Shown: positions 47,751 to 59,506, numbered from the stretch's first letter. The stretch: 64,000 nucleotides of DNA from Vesta saturnalis (GCA_036346205.1 JARFJB010001273.1:1203501-1267500), one strand, 5' to 3'. Notes: generated from the letters alone by a model not told the origin. Numbers and translations: made by a program.

Positions 47751-48716
47751 TTAATAGGTTTTCACCTTATAGCTGCTCAAAATGGTTGCATTGGTGGCAT
47801 TAAGTAGTTCATCTATTGTCCGATGATGGATACTATAAACCTTATTCCGCATGTAGCCCCATAAGAAAAAGTCTAGCATGGATAGGTCAGATGACCATGG
47901 AGGCCATCTAATTGGTCCATGAGTACCGATCCAGTTTTGCGGGAAATAATTGCCTAAAAAAGATCGAACAATTACAGCATTTTGTGCGGGCGCGCCACCC
48001 TGTTGGAAATGTATCCTGTTAAGATGAGCTAAAGGAACATTGTCTAGTAACATCGGGATAAGATCTTCTAAAATTTCAAGATATCTGTTCCCTGTAAGAC
48101 TGCCTTCATAAATTCTGTATTCTATTTGTTGCCTCAAAATAAAACAAGCTACGCTAAATCCAAATCGACCCTGTTACTCTCTTTCGAATAGTATTGGGAT
48201 CAACACCTAGTATTATGTCCGTTAAAGAGCAAAGTTATTACCAATACGAATTTGTTCCAAATACCAGTTGCAAAACAGTAAACGACATTCTGCAAATGGT
48301 GAACAATTTTAATCTTGTATGGCTTAAATTTATATTTCGTCAATGTTCTTTGAACCCGAGTCTTGGTAACACCAATCTCATTATTGCATGATTGTGAAGG
48401 CGTTGCCTCTATGCATGCTAAAACGTTGACTTCATCCGTATCGCGATTTTCCTTATTATACTTTTTTGGTCGGGGTTAGATAAATGATCCATGTTCTACT
48501 GATTTTTTTTTTATTTGAGAAAACACTAAAAGACAAGGTTGCCTTCTTTCTGGATATCTATAAATCCAAATGATATTTAAATAAAAGATAAATAAGTACT
48601 CAAACAAACCTGTTGAAATACAGTTGGGAAGCCTCACGGGAGTGTCCATTGCTCTCTATAAAACAGACTAACATGTCATATTTTTCAAAATGTTGGCCAT
48701 TTTCATTTTCAGCCAT
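47751..48716 (-). pseudogene. DD41D-type mariner transposase 2, with intron
   Basis: The start at 48716 reads MAENENGQHFEKYDMLVCFI, ESNGHSREASQLYFNR, then a 52-bp GT-AG intron (48558-48609) and YPERRQP. Much of the middle is decayed. The catalytic part (48137-47751) has RIYEGSLTGNRYLEILEDLI, then HFQQGGAPAQNAVIVRSFLG, where the second catalytic Asp has become Gly, and GPIRWPPWSSDLSMLDFFLW with the same 41-residue spacing to the third Asp. It is inactive. It differs enough from copies 1 and 3 to be a separate lineage within the group. Confidence 0.75.
48558..48609 (-). other. 52-bp GT-AG intron in DD41D transposase 2
   Basis: On the minus strand: exon TATTTCAACAG, intron GTTTGTTTGAGTAC ... 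CATTTGGATTTATAG, exon ATATCCAGAAAGAAGG. Splicing yields LYFNR-YPERRQP, the same codon position and phase as the intron at 46552-46610. Confidence 0.75.
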
Positions 48717-48809
48717 TAGAACGAATACAATATTACGCAGAGAATATCAATTTTGCAACTGACAGGTCTTGGCAAGCGTTTAGCAAATGATCATTTAATT
48801 GTTTCAGAA

Positions 48810-49165
48810 GCACGGCCTACTAATTCTAATGCTACATACAGACTATGTTATTACGCAGATTTTGTAAAATCATAAATCTTAAGTTTATTATTCAAAATAC
48901 ACATCGTGTATTATGCATTTTTGTATAGCTTACAAAATTTCCAATCAAACGCAAGAAAAATATACATGGTGTTCCGTAAAAAAACCATAAGTTTTATTTA
49001 TAGCTAAAAATTGACAGCTTACAGCTAAAATGCGACTACGCCACTGGATTCTACGTAAAAAACTGTATAAGAACCATTTTTTATCTTTGCCATACATTAA
49101 AGGATAACGGAGATACAAGGGGGGTCCGAAAATGCAATATTTTCAATTTTGTTTATTCCAGCGTT
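48810..49165. repeat. Right inverted arm of DD41D element 2
   Basis: Reverse partner of 47293-47635; shares ACTATGTTATTACGC, GGTTCTTATACAG (inverted) and GCCACTGGATTCTACGTAAA. Confidence 0.75.
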
Positions 49166-49258
49166 CTTCTCACAAAAACGTAGCAGGGTTTTGTGAAAAC
49201 CGCAACTCTGTATCTTTACTCGTAAGTGAAATACCCCGAAATATCGAAAATGGGACAC

Positions 49259-49861
49259 ACTACATTAACAATCTACTCCTTAAAACTACTTTTATTTGAA
49301 AAACGGAACGAGGTAGATCTATTAAATGTTTTAGTTCAACGTAATACAAACATAACTAATTTTCAGTTTACAAGCAACGCACACTATACAGTTTGAGTTT
49401 TTTTAGGTCTAATATGGGGATCTCAAAAAGTAGAGCAGATAGAAAGACGGTTAAAAGTGGAATTCAGTGCACCTTTTGTTTTCTTCAAAAAGTCCAAGTC
49501 TAACTAGATACTTTTTTACGATTTTACTGTAATTTCTTTAAATTTGACTCCCAATTTATTTTTTCGCGATTCTCAGGCAAATTCTTATAAATTTATGCTA
49601 ATACAGAGGAAAAGCAGTTAAAAAAAGTATTTCGGGACACAAATAGGGGTTGTTTTGTAGGGGTAGTGGGACATATGTATACCACTGGTCATCTACAGTG
49701 GCGTACCTACGTCACATTGGTAGGATGAAACAAATAATTATTACAGTAAAAACATATTTATTCTGAGTAAATATCCAAGTATGCAAACACAGAAAAGATA
49801 TAACTATGTATGATAAGGGGTGAAACATTTTTTACATAATGGAATGTCACATCTCACACAA
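49259..49861. other. Non-coding stretch
   Basis: Nothing recognisable; the last part may belong to the 3' end of the piggyBac relic that follows on the minus strand. Confidence 0.45.
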
Positions 49862-51237
49862 AACGTGGTAGTTCTAATTTGTTTCTTCTTCTTAATACAG
49901 TTTTGACACCTTCAACTGGTAAATGATCACCTACATTTGACAACTTGGATGAAATAGATGGTCTACCATAATGTCGTTTGCTTACTACTTTGGCGTTACT
50001 TCTTCCATAGCTAATTAGCGATTCTGCAAGTGGAACAAAAAGTCTAAGGGCTTCTTTCTGTCCTTCCTCTTTCTTCCATTTACTTCACAGAAAACAATCC
50101 ATGCATTCACTACTGACATCATAGACGGTAAAATACTTTTATCCACCACTTATTACTTCTTCGATCCATGTCGTACAATCCAACTAACTAGTCTGATAGA
50201 TCCACCCCACCCATGTAATTATTATAGACCTGGATCATACCAGGATAAGGAACCTCTGCTTTACTTCCGTCCTTCACTTTTATATTTGCTACTATCATTT
50301 GGTTGTCGTGGTAATTCGAAAGCATAGTAACGTCTTTCGTATCTCTCCATCAGACTGTGCAAGTTCCAAATTGATTTCATGTAAATTGTGCATCGTCTCT
50401 AACACGCCTCTTATCCACCATAAATTTTGGCATATTTTTCCTCGTTCCGGTTGTTGCATACTTTATGTTGTTCATTAGATGAGCGCTCGTGAAAAACTTA
50501 TCGAAGCATAAACTTACATTATTGCCGGTGATAGTGTTTGCAAGCTTATTGACCACAGCTTCTCCGAAAGTCATTCTTTCCCCTGTCTCCATCTTTACCA
50601 GAGTAAATGTTGAAATCATATAGCCAGTTCTTGACTCACATCTACCCAGAATTTCACTCCTATTTTTATTGGTTTTAGGGGTAGATATTGTTTTAGGCTA
50701 CTTTTTCCTTTAAACTTTGCCATAGCTTCATCTACGCTTTCAAAGGTACTGTTAGACTGGACATGTGAAAACGTATGTTTCAAGCAAGATATAACTTCCT
50801 CCATGTAATACAATTGCTCGCATTATCTGGTTGTATTGGAGTATTGAAGTATAGTTTCGAAGAAAGCAGTTGAAATCTGTTTCGCAATATTTAAAATTTT
50901 ATCATCTTATTTCCAAGAGACGGATTGGTTGACCAGTAATGAGATTGATCTGCAACTTGGTTGTATGACATAACTAAATAACATCCTAATAATAGCATAA
51001 TTTCGTATTGATCTTTAGCACAAATAGGGTTTTTTCTGTATCTGATTGAATATATTCGGAACCGCCATCAATTAACGGGTCATCTATATCTTCCTCATTC
51101 TCTTCTTCTAAATCGGAAATATCGATACTGGCTAAGTGAAGTAGTTCACCATTAGACAGTCCCTTTATCCTGATAGAAGATATGTTTGTAACACCGGTGG
51201 GACGCATGTAACCCGTTGTAATGTACCATTGGGACAT
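49862..51237 (-). pseudogene. piggyBac-like transposase pseudogene (PGBD type)
   Basis: On the minus strand from an ATG at 51237. An acidic N terminus (LSNGELLHLASIDISDLEEE) precedes the DDE domain: VQSNSTFESVDEAMAKFKGK with the first catalytic Asp, SSLKQYLPLKPIKIGVKFWV, then VSLCFDKFFTSAHLMNNIKY with the second. Further on are TKDVTMLSNYHDNQMIVANI, KDGSKAEVPYPGMIQVYNNY and MGGVDLSD. The tail GRPSISSKLSNVGDH ends near 49862. A stop at 50616/50619 and other frame changes break it. A TTAA with AGGG (AAAGGGTTAA, 51370-51379) lies 140 bp beyond the start and could be that end of the transposon; the other end was not found. Confidence 0.85.
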
Positions 51238-51244
51238 AATTGTC

Positions 51245-51765
51245 CCATTAGATAATATAAAAAAAAATGACTAAAATATATTCTAATGCAAGTTGAAGTT
51301 GAACGCATTAATAACTTTTACTTGCCCCTCTGAGTATCTGAAACAACTTAGTGGAACACATTGGGAGTGAAAGGGTTAAGAAAAATGTGCAAAGGAAAAA
51401 GTTATAAGCCAGTTAAATAGATTTTCTGACGAGAGCTTTTCTTTTGAGTTACGACATAAACATGCATTTTTTTAAATTGTAACAGTAATTGAGTAACTTT
51501 CAAGAAAAGAGTTTTTTCTGACCTTTCTAATGATGTGCATATGACATAGTTATTTTGAAAAACTATAGTCATACAGCAAATCGTAATTACTAGTATGATG
51601 AACAATGGATAAGATTCAATTTGCGGGTACAAATCGCTTTGAATAATATTTTACAAAGGAAGGGAAAGCCGAATGAGTATTGAAAAAGTTGAAAAATATT
51701 ATTTAGCAACTGAACAAGTGTTAATAAACAAAACCTACTCTCTACAAACTCGTAAAGGTAATGTG
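51245..51765. other. Non-coding stretch
   Basis: Likely 5' flank of the piggyBac relic up to the possible end at 51379, then unassigned sequence. Confidence 0.4.
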
Positions 51766-51769
51766 CAGG

Positions 51770-52060
51770 TAACGGACATAGCTCAGTGGTATGGGCAGGG
51801 TTTTTACTTAACGCTTCAAGGGCACTCGTCACAACTCCCTAACGTCAAACTCGGGAAAAAAGGTCACAAAGGCACCATCTGTTAGATAAATTTATAGGGG
51901 GAAAACGTCTTACTAATGGCTTAACGGAAACCAAAATGTTTACTCATAATAAAATACTCTCCTCAACCAAAGTTACACTCAAAAAACTCTACGCAAAGGT
52001 CCCCTAAACTCCAATAAAACCCTAAGCTTCATCTAAAATCCTCCAAATGTATACAATTTA
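51770..52060 (+). repeat. Dispersed repeat B, copy 2, left part
   Basis: Matches 28420-28700: CATAGCTCAGTGGTATGGGC, GGGCACTCGTCACAACTCCC, AACGTCAAA-TCGG. It stops where the RTE-type LINE begins. Confidence 0.75.
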
Positions 52061-52069
52061 ACACTGCGA

Positions 52070-53885
52070 GTCTAGTAGACCCTTGGATTCATCGACCTTC
52101 ATTCCTTTTTACTTCTTGCTTTCAGACTTCAATCCTTCTCATTCAGCTGTCTTATATCCTTCATTACTCCTTCCTTCCAACGTGTCCTTGCCCTTCCGCG
52201 CCTTTTTCTTCCTTCTATAGTGATTTGAAATGCCCCTTTCGGTACCCTACTTTCAGTTATCCTCGCTAAATGGCCTAATCACCTAAGCCTCTGGGATCTC
52301 ACTAGTCCTACTACATCCGGTTCTTGGTACATTTCTTTTACTTTCTGATTTGTGCATCTCATCCAAATCCGCTTTACTTTTTTTTCCCTTAAATATCTTC
52401 CTCAGTACTTTTCTCTCCCACATTTTTCGTTCAGCTGTTCCTAAAGTCCTTTTCATTGTTTTGTAAATTCTTAACTTTAGTTTCATTGATAATACTCTAC
52501 TTTTTAAAAGCTTCATACGCGAATATAAACAACGGTTCCCTGCCATTATTCTTTGTTGTATCTCCTTTATATCCGGTTTCCTTCCAAACATTGTTCCATG
52601 TCATAAATTTTGTTTCTGAGTCATTGATTAGTAAACCCATTTACCTTGCTGCTCCCACTAATCTAATTGTTATCTTCTGTAGGTCCTGTTTGCTTCTAAC
52701 AATAATGCAATATCGTCCGCAAACGCGATACGCTGATGGCGTTTACCGTATACCAAGCCCGATCTATTAATGTAAGCTTCTCTTACTACCTTTTCTAATG
52801 CGCAATTGAATAAAATGGCTTGCTAGAGGGTCACCTTGTCTAACTCCTTCATTCGTTTTAAATGTTTCTATTGTATTATTCCTATTCTTACTCTATTTTC
52901 CGTTTCGTTTAATGTTAGCTTGATCATATTTATAGGTTTTCCGCCTATCTCTAATTCTTCTAGCGCCTTTACAGTCCAGATATTTTTATCCTATCATAGG
53001 CCTGCTTGAAGTCGATGAAAATTAGTAAGTGGTCTCTTTATATGCATAACCTTACGATTGGATCTCCCGTAACGTATCAATTTGATCGACGATGGATCTC
53101 CCTTCCCTGAACCCATCCTGATATTCCCCCAATTCACTTTCCATTTTTTTTACTGGTCTGTATTTCAAGTAGGTTGCAAGTACTTTATATGAAACATTCA
53201 GCAGTGATATGCCTCTATAATTCTTTAGATCCATCTTGTCACCTTTCTTATGCAGCGGATGAATTATTGCTTCGTGCCATCTCTTATTGTGTCCAGATTT
53301 CTTCCAAAAGTTTTTACATTTGTCGAGATAGTTGTTTTCTTCTTATTTAAACATTTCCGCTCATCACTTCATGTTCTCTTGTTCCTTTTTAGATTCCTAA
53401 TTATATCTTCCTTGGGATCTGGTGGTTCTTCATTGCTAAAATTTTGTTCATTTTAATCATCCTTTTCCCCCCGAATTTCCTTATTCTGTTCTTCCTCACC
53501 ATTTAAATAGGTTCTCCATAAATCTAGTATTTCTTTCTCTGCTCCCATTATTTCGCAAATTTTATTTTTATAGAATATTGTCTCCGCTTGGTATTCTTTC
53601 TTTTCTGGATTTAATCCTCGACACACGCTTCTCATTTCAGTATTTCTAAAATTTTATTCTGTTCCTGTGATTAAATTTTCACTGTATTTCCTTTTCTTCT
53701 CCCTCATTAGTTGCTTGCAATGCCTCCGTTGTTTCTCGTATTCTCCATTCATATCCTCAGTTTTCTTCGTTAACATTTGTAATCGTAGTTTGTTCCTTTT
53801 GTTAAGCTCTATTTCACATTATTTATCAAACTACTTCTTTTTATCATTGAAGTGTTCTTCTTCGTCAACTTTCAAATCCGCCAAA
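52070..53885 (-). pseudogene. RTE-type LINE fragment inserted in repeat B
   Basis: On the minus strand, from high to low coordinates: an upstream linker (EKKEYQAETIFYKNKICEIM, 53635-53453), the reverse transcriptase block DLKNYRGISLLNVSYKVLAT and LGEYQDGFREGRSIVDQIDT (53234-53052), and late blocks ESRVLSMKLKLRIYKTMKR-like and WERKVLRKIF (52591-52283). The final block is AFQITIEGRRKRGRARTRWK (about 52230-52170), typical of the C-terminal end of RTE/BovB-like ORFs. The endonuclease domain and the catalytic YADD box were not identified; the latter probably lies in a decayed part near 52700. Many frameshifts. A relic. Confidence 0.72.
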
Positions 53886-53889
53886 TGGC

Positions 53890-54350
53890 GATAATAAAAC
53901 TCCAAACTCACTCTACAATTCGATAAACTTCAACGTAAAATTATTGACTCAACTAACAAAAAAGAACTGGTCGATACGGCAATTAATTATTCCGTTTAAA
54001 AATACGTCACAACAAAATAAACCGAACGTGATCAAGTATTATAAAGTTTTGTTCTATCAAATCTTATAATTTAATAAACGTCCAAATAGGGAGTTGTAAT
54101 ACCTAAATGCGAAAGTACACAGCTACGTACTCAAACAAATAAAACCAACTTGCTTACCTTTGTCGTCAACCAGGTAAAATGGCGAACTTACAAAATAGTT
54201 TGAGAAAAGTCGCAAAACTGGCGTGCAAATAAGCCAGCTGATCGATGATTACTTTATAATTACGTAACGTTATAATTCAAAACATCTTTTAAAATAGCAA
54301 ATACTCTAATAGAAATTCTCATTTATCGTTAGGTTAAAGCTTTTGTCAAA
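53890..54350 (+). repeat. Dispersed repeat B, copy 2, right part
   Basis: Matches 28820-29200: AATACGTCACAACAAAATAA, TACCTAAATGCGAAAGTACA, CTCAAACAAATAAAACCAAC and AGAAATTCTCATT. Together with 51770-52060 it forms one copy of the repeat, split by the LINE. Confidence 0.7.
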
Positions 54351-54553
54351 TGGTAAAACAATTGTAAAGTTGTCAATGTAAAGTTGTGTAAATCAAGAAT
54401 TTCTGAAAAACAACTAAAACGTTCAATAATTTGAATATAAACCAAATATTCCAACTTTTAAATTTGGATAGACGTAATAGTACTAACGTTGTTAGAAAAG
54501 AACAAGATTGCAAAAGTATTTACAGTTAAAGAAATAATACCCAATATATAAAC

Positions 54554-54555
<2 letters not shown>

Positions 54556-54614
<59 letters not shown>
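54556..54614. repeat. (TA)n microsatellite
   Basis: About 29 TA units. The Ile-Tyr open frame at 54458-54811 is an artefact of it. Confidence 0.95.
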
Positions 54615-54621
<7 letters not shown>

Positions 54622-55939
54622 TTAAAATAAAAAAATAAATGATAAGATAAGCAAACAGCGTATTGCCCAAACACATGAAATATAACTTCATTTCGTAAAA
54701 TTTGTAATAAAACCGACTTGGAATGGGTCTTGCAAGCTCAGAAAAGGCAAATTTATCTTCTTTAACTTTAGTTAACACCCAAAGAGTAAAGATAACGTCG
54801 AATATATGCATTTAACTAGTTTTGTAACATGTAATTTTGGTGTATCGTGATCAGGATAAAGCCAACAATACATGATGTGATTCATACGCGGGTATATATA
54901 CTCCGTAAAAGGAACTAAACCGTCTGAAAGACATTAAACAATATGGTACGCAAGAAGAATATTCATCCGTCTAAATAATACAAATAAACACTATAAAAAA
55001 ACCATAAACGTAAACTCAGGAAAATAGTTACCTTCACTAGTGCAACAACATGGTGAAACGAAACTTTCCTCTTCTTCCTCACAACGGTAACGGTAATGAA
55101 CCTTTTCGATATTTAAACGGTGTATACCAATAGCATCCTACTTTCCTCAATTTCTTTACATACGTTAATACAAACTTCATTAATGGCAAACTTTTAAACC
55201 AGAAAAACCATACGCTACATTCATTTCTTCATCTGATTAACGGTAATACACAAATATTATTTTAATCTTTAGCTATTTACATAAATTTATTAAAACGAAA
55301 GTTATATTGATACAAGCGGTCTATTTGTGTTTCATTATGGGTCAGCTGTGTACGCGAAACTGACATATAACGGAACCTTTTACAATTAATCCATAATAAA
55401 TGCGATAATCCATCCAAAAGGATGGAATCATTGACAACGATATACGATAAATTACCGGGGATGCGATAATCTTCATAATATCCCTAATAACAGGGTACGG
55501 AAAACTTCCCTAAATACTGTACTGCTCGATCACTCCCGGTGTAGCGTAGATAAATTCCACCCTGCTCAAACAAACAAAATCTCGCGTACGCGGCTACACT
55601 CCAGCCAAGACTGATCAATCATGCTTTTAGTTTCATCCATACTCAATTTCATATCCCTAACATCTCAATTGCCCAATTACACAATATCTTTACTTAAAAT
55701 TATCATACGCGCTAAAAACGAAAAGCATTTCGAAAATGAATCGGAAAAGAACTACGCGATAATAACCATCCACTGTCTAGACCAGTATCACCGTAACATG
55801 ATCTATTTTCAACAAATAAATCTCTTCAAAAATTAGCCTTAAAATAATGTGTATAGAATCCAAACGCTTTGTCTGTAGACTAAAAATTTATCGAACTTTT
55901 CCGCGACCTGCCGTCACCGAATGCCTTTAAAAGTGTCAA
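54615..55939. other. Non-coding stretch
   Basis: No gene recognised. TATCGTGATCAGGATAAAG at about 54843 is a possible inverted partner of CTTTCCTGATCACGATA at 28258, but the core is a palindrome-containing motif and the link is weak. Confidence 0.4.
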
Positions 55940-57480
55940 CTCATATATTCTGTTTGTGATGGGTGGTATGTTTGCGTCTTGTATGGTGAGGTCGATAGGG
56001 TACCTGAAAGGTAATCTGTGTATGCGTCTAAATATTGGACGCTCACAGAAAGCGAGTAGGGTTAATTTTTGTGTGTATGGGTGGTCGGTAATTCATAACA
56101 GGACGTATGTATGTTTTGTAGGTGTGTTGCAGTGTTTTGGGATGGCAACCTGTTATTCTACCCCAGAGGACGCACAGTAGGTTTACTCGGTTTCGTATCA
56201 TATTAAGTGTTCTGTGTACATCAGGAAGCCAATTTAGGGATTGGTAAAAATAATTCCTAAGAATGTGACCTCTTGTTGGAGTAGGAGTCTTTCGTTGTTT
56301 AGGGCAAGGGAAACATTAATGTCTGCTAGGGTTGGAAATTTATCTTCGGTAGAGGAGTGCTTGTGTTTTAGTAGGATTGAAGCAGAAAGTTCAGGAGGGT
56401 TTTGGATATAAAGCGAGAGGCCGTCCCTCTGTTTCAATGTACTGCCCAGAAGGTAGTGTCATCCGAAAACTGCGCAACCACTACTCCGGATTGCAGAACC
56501 TTTCGGTACGTCTGCTGTGGGTTGAAATCGACCGGAGAAGATGTTGCCTACTACGATTCGACTGACTGAGAGAAGGGATCAGATATGTTAATGTTACGCA
56601 TTTTGTGGGAAATGCTTGCTTAATAACCAGAAATACAACCAGGGTATATTGCGTATGCAACTCAAAACGTTGGGTTGGGACGGAAACCGAATTGGCTGTT
56701 TATTGAATTCAAGGTGGTCTCTAAGTCGCCTGGGCAAAATATGGTAAAAGCATTTCCCGAGGCAACTTAGAAAGGAAATGGATCAATAGGAGGATGGTGT
56801 GGTAAGGCGGGAGTGCGGTTTGGGTATCATGACGGTGGGAACCAATTTTCATTCCGTCGGGAATGTGGCATAGGGTTCAGCATTTGTCACAGATGTCGGA
56901 TAGTAATCTGAGGGCTGAGCCAGGCAAGTGACGGAGTATTTTACGGTTACGACAAGTCGGAGCTGGGGCTCAATTGCATCCTTGTTTGAAGCACGCTTTA
57001 ACCTGGTCAGGCGTGATGGGGGCACAAAAGGGACTTCCGTTATCCAACTGGATTTCGAGAAAATTCTGGTTACGGAATTTCCTTGGGCTGGGTGTCGAAT
57101 TGAGAATTTTTGAGGGATCGTAAAATGGATTGAAGGTGAAGACCGAAGAAGTCAGCCTTCCTTTGGTCAGAAGAAATTAGGTTGACCTGTGGGTCAGTGA
57201 GATGGGATTTGGGTGTTACCTTCCTTAGGCTCAACCTATCAAACTGTTGCTAGAAGAGCTTTCCGTTTCCGTAATCTAACTGAGAGGTGGCTTGGACCCA
57301 GGAGTGCGGTGTGGTTATTTGTTTCCCTTATTCCGGCGTTGAGCCGATTGTATTCGATTTTGAGAGCCCCATCCCTAGAACGCAAGAATTGACGATTTAT
57401 TCGTCTTTTCTCTTTGATGCAGTTCACAAGTTGCCGTGGGAGCGGTTTGAGGAAAATGCCGGTTTTGTTTAATAGGACAA
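55940..57480 (-). pseudogene. Jockey-type LINE fragment, same family as 16.6 kb
   Basis: On the minus strand: EKRRINRQFLRSRDGALKIE and YNRLNAGIRE (57427-57239), the segment after the endonuclease. Next come TPDQVKACFKQGC and LPGSALRLLSDICDKC (about 57020-56880), a QFGFRPNPTF block (about 56690) and GVVVAQFSDDTTFWAVH (about 56490-56440), the catalytic box with Ala to Ser. DINVSLALNNERLLLQQEVT and FLGIIF (56234-56437 region) match the plus-strand fragment at 16.6 kb. The last part, FRRIHRLPFRYPIDLTIQ, is near 56000. Heavily frameshifted. Confidence 0.78.
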
Positions 57481-58385
57481 AGTGTGAAGGTTAGCTGTTT
57501 TTCCTTTTTACTCCGCCAACAAAAAAACATGATTGGGTCCATAAATTAATTAATTATGCACCGTTGAATATTCATAAGAGTAAAATTAAAAGATAGCCGT
57601 TATATGTAAATAGCGATTTTTCTTTGTTTCAAAATTAAAACTTATCAAGTATTATAAATAATTACACCGTTAATATAAATGCAAGCTTTCTTTTTGTTAT
57701 TCCTAAATTAAAGCTTGATAAGCAGTAATTCAGTTTATATTCAAACGCACATGTTAAACGGAAATTACGTTCAAAACCTTTTATATTAATATTAGAGAAC
57801 GATAAGAAACCAAAGCATTCAAATAGACTTTACAATCCGATCAATCTAATTAAGAGAGTTTTAAATTAATATATACAAATAATAATTAACACGGTCCTTA
57901 TAAATTGGTTAATTTATTTAGTGAAAATTGCATTGTTAAATAACAGTTTCGAAATAAATAATTAAAGTTAAATCTGAAATACTTTCTATGAATTCCAACT
58001 ACAAAAGAATATATCTAATCTTATTACTATTGTATAAAATTTTGTGTATAACGCGAATACCATCAAATGTGTCAAACGTAACTAGCTTCTGGAATTTCGT
58101 GATTTTGAGTTTATATAAGTGTTATTAATTATTACTAATTTAACCGTAATGAAAATGTAAACTTTCACCATTATCACACATCACTAATTATTTTTTTTTT
58201 GGGTTTTTTAATGGTGTATTTTAAATATACAATCTAAACGTTTCGATAATACTTACCGTTATCTTCGTCAGTAGTAACATCTATTAAAATTGTTAAAGAA
58301 CTTGAAAACAATTTTGTCAATGTTGGAAAATTAACACATGTTTTATCATTTGATAACCTAGACAAAACGGTGACAGAATGTAGCT
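57481..58385. other. Non-coding AT-rich stretch
   Basis: Nothing recognised. Confidence 0.5.
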
Positions 58386-58790
58386 GCAATAGAGAGTCAA
58401 AAAGATGGCCAGCGGTTATTTTTATGAGTTCTATAGGTCTTGTAGCAATAAGTGCTGCTGTTTTTCGAGAAAAGGTACAACCAGGCTGGAATGCCTAGCA
58501 TCTCGATAAGAGGAGGTTCTTTCTTGAAAACAAGTTGTAGAACCTCATGTGCGACGGAGCATAGACAGCTCGGCCAAAAGATCAAAACTAAATAAAAATC
58601 CAGTTCAAAATATAACGAAAGTATTATAAAACATTACAAACCAACCTATTGGAAATTGTACAACAGGAGCGCGAATCAAGAGAAAAAGGAAAATGTTACT
58701 TGTGCAGTAGGACATTGTAAAGAAAGGTGCAATCAAAATATACAGCATGTACACACTTCTGTGCCCAGTTCTCAACAAATCTATAAGTCA
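58386..58790 (+). pseudogene. piggyBac-like transposase C-terminal fragment
   Basis: Plus-strand translation gives KRWPAVIFMSSIGLVAISAA (about 58399), RRFFLENKL and LMCDGA (about 58510-58560), then EREKGKCYLCSRTL-type sequence (written in pieces: RESREKGKCYLC, then KYTACTHFC) near 58670-58760. This is the order seen at the end of piggyBac transposases: an RWP helix, a basic linker, then a cysteine-rich tail. The catalytic domain is missing. Called from short blocks only, so less certain than the other piggyBac copies. Confidence 0.55.
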
Positions 58791-58799
58791 CGAATGTAA

Positions 58800-59500
58800 T
58801 CGTGAGTTGAAAGCACAAATTTTCTTGAATTTTCATAAATAAATAATTAATAATCATGTAGCATGTGTAAGCAGTCAAAAAATTGAGGAAATGTAAGAGG
58901 CGACAATTCACCCCATGTGGTATTGACCGTTTTAAATATCACCCGGTACTAAAAAGGTTAAATAAATAAAAACTAGGCTTGAACAGAAATTTATATCTAT
59001 AGTAGGGAAAATTCATTTAGGACGATTTGATTCTGGAATCCGATAATTTATTCAAATTAGTAAGTCATTAATTTTAGAAATCAAAATTTTGCTGGACAGC
59101 ATTTTTTTTGATAATTAAAATCTGATTGTTAAATAGTATATTATTCAATGAGTGAGAAAGTTGGCAAATATTCACGATGGTAAAATTTGCACCACGAGTC
59201 GAAGACTACTGGTGTAATTTACTTGAGTGAATAATGCTTTTCTCACGAGTTAAATACTATACTTTTTCTACTCGTATTAAATAATTACAATATTAAATAT
59301 ACATGTTTTTAAAAGTTTTATTATGTCATCAAAAAAAATTAACAAAATAAAGTAGTTCACTAATTGTTCTTATTAATGAAAACATTAACTGTACCGTAAT
59401 TTATAATTGAAAAGGGAGGTGAATTCATGTCTATGCTCAAATTTTTGTTAGCAGCAGTAAAAGTGTTAGATTTGTTATTTTCGGTGGTGTTGTTACTGCT
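58800..59500. other. Non-coding stretch
   Basis: No gene recognised; part may be the 3' flank of the Crypton relic. Confidence 0.4.
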
Positions 59501-59506
59501 ACTTTC

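Larger units (their letters stand above)
45112..49258 (-). mobile_element. Composite of two DD41D-type mariner elements with shared outer inverted repeats
   Basis: The left edge CAGGTTGTCCCATTTT with ACGGGGTATCTC (45112-45150) mirrors the right edge GAAATACCCCG ... AAAATGGGACACAC (about 49232-49258). Inside are two transposase relics, both on the minus strand, each with its own pair of inverted arms (45259-45566 with 46953-47242; about 47293-47635 with 48810-49165). This fits either insertion of the first element into the left repeat of the second, or loss of the facing ends of two neighbours. Confidence 0.65.

Noticed and set aside
54458..54811. 117-residue minus-strand frame with a hydrophobic Ile-Tyr stretch resembling a membrane segment
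   Set aside because: The middle third is the (TA)n microsatellite; the flanks show no family motif.
28250..54860. A giant inverted-repeat element bounded by GATCACGATA-type sequence at 28258 and 54843
   Set aside because: The match is short and centred on the palindrome TGATCA; neighbouring bases do not continue the pairing, and repeat B is in direct, not inverted, orientation at the two places.
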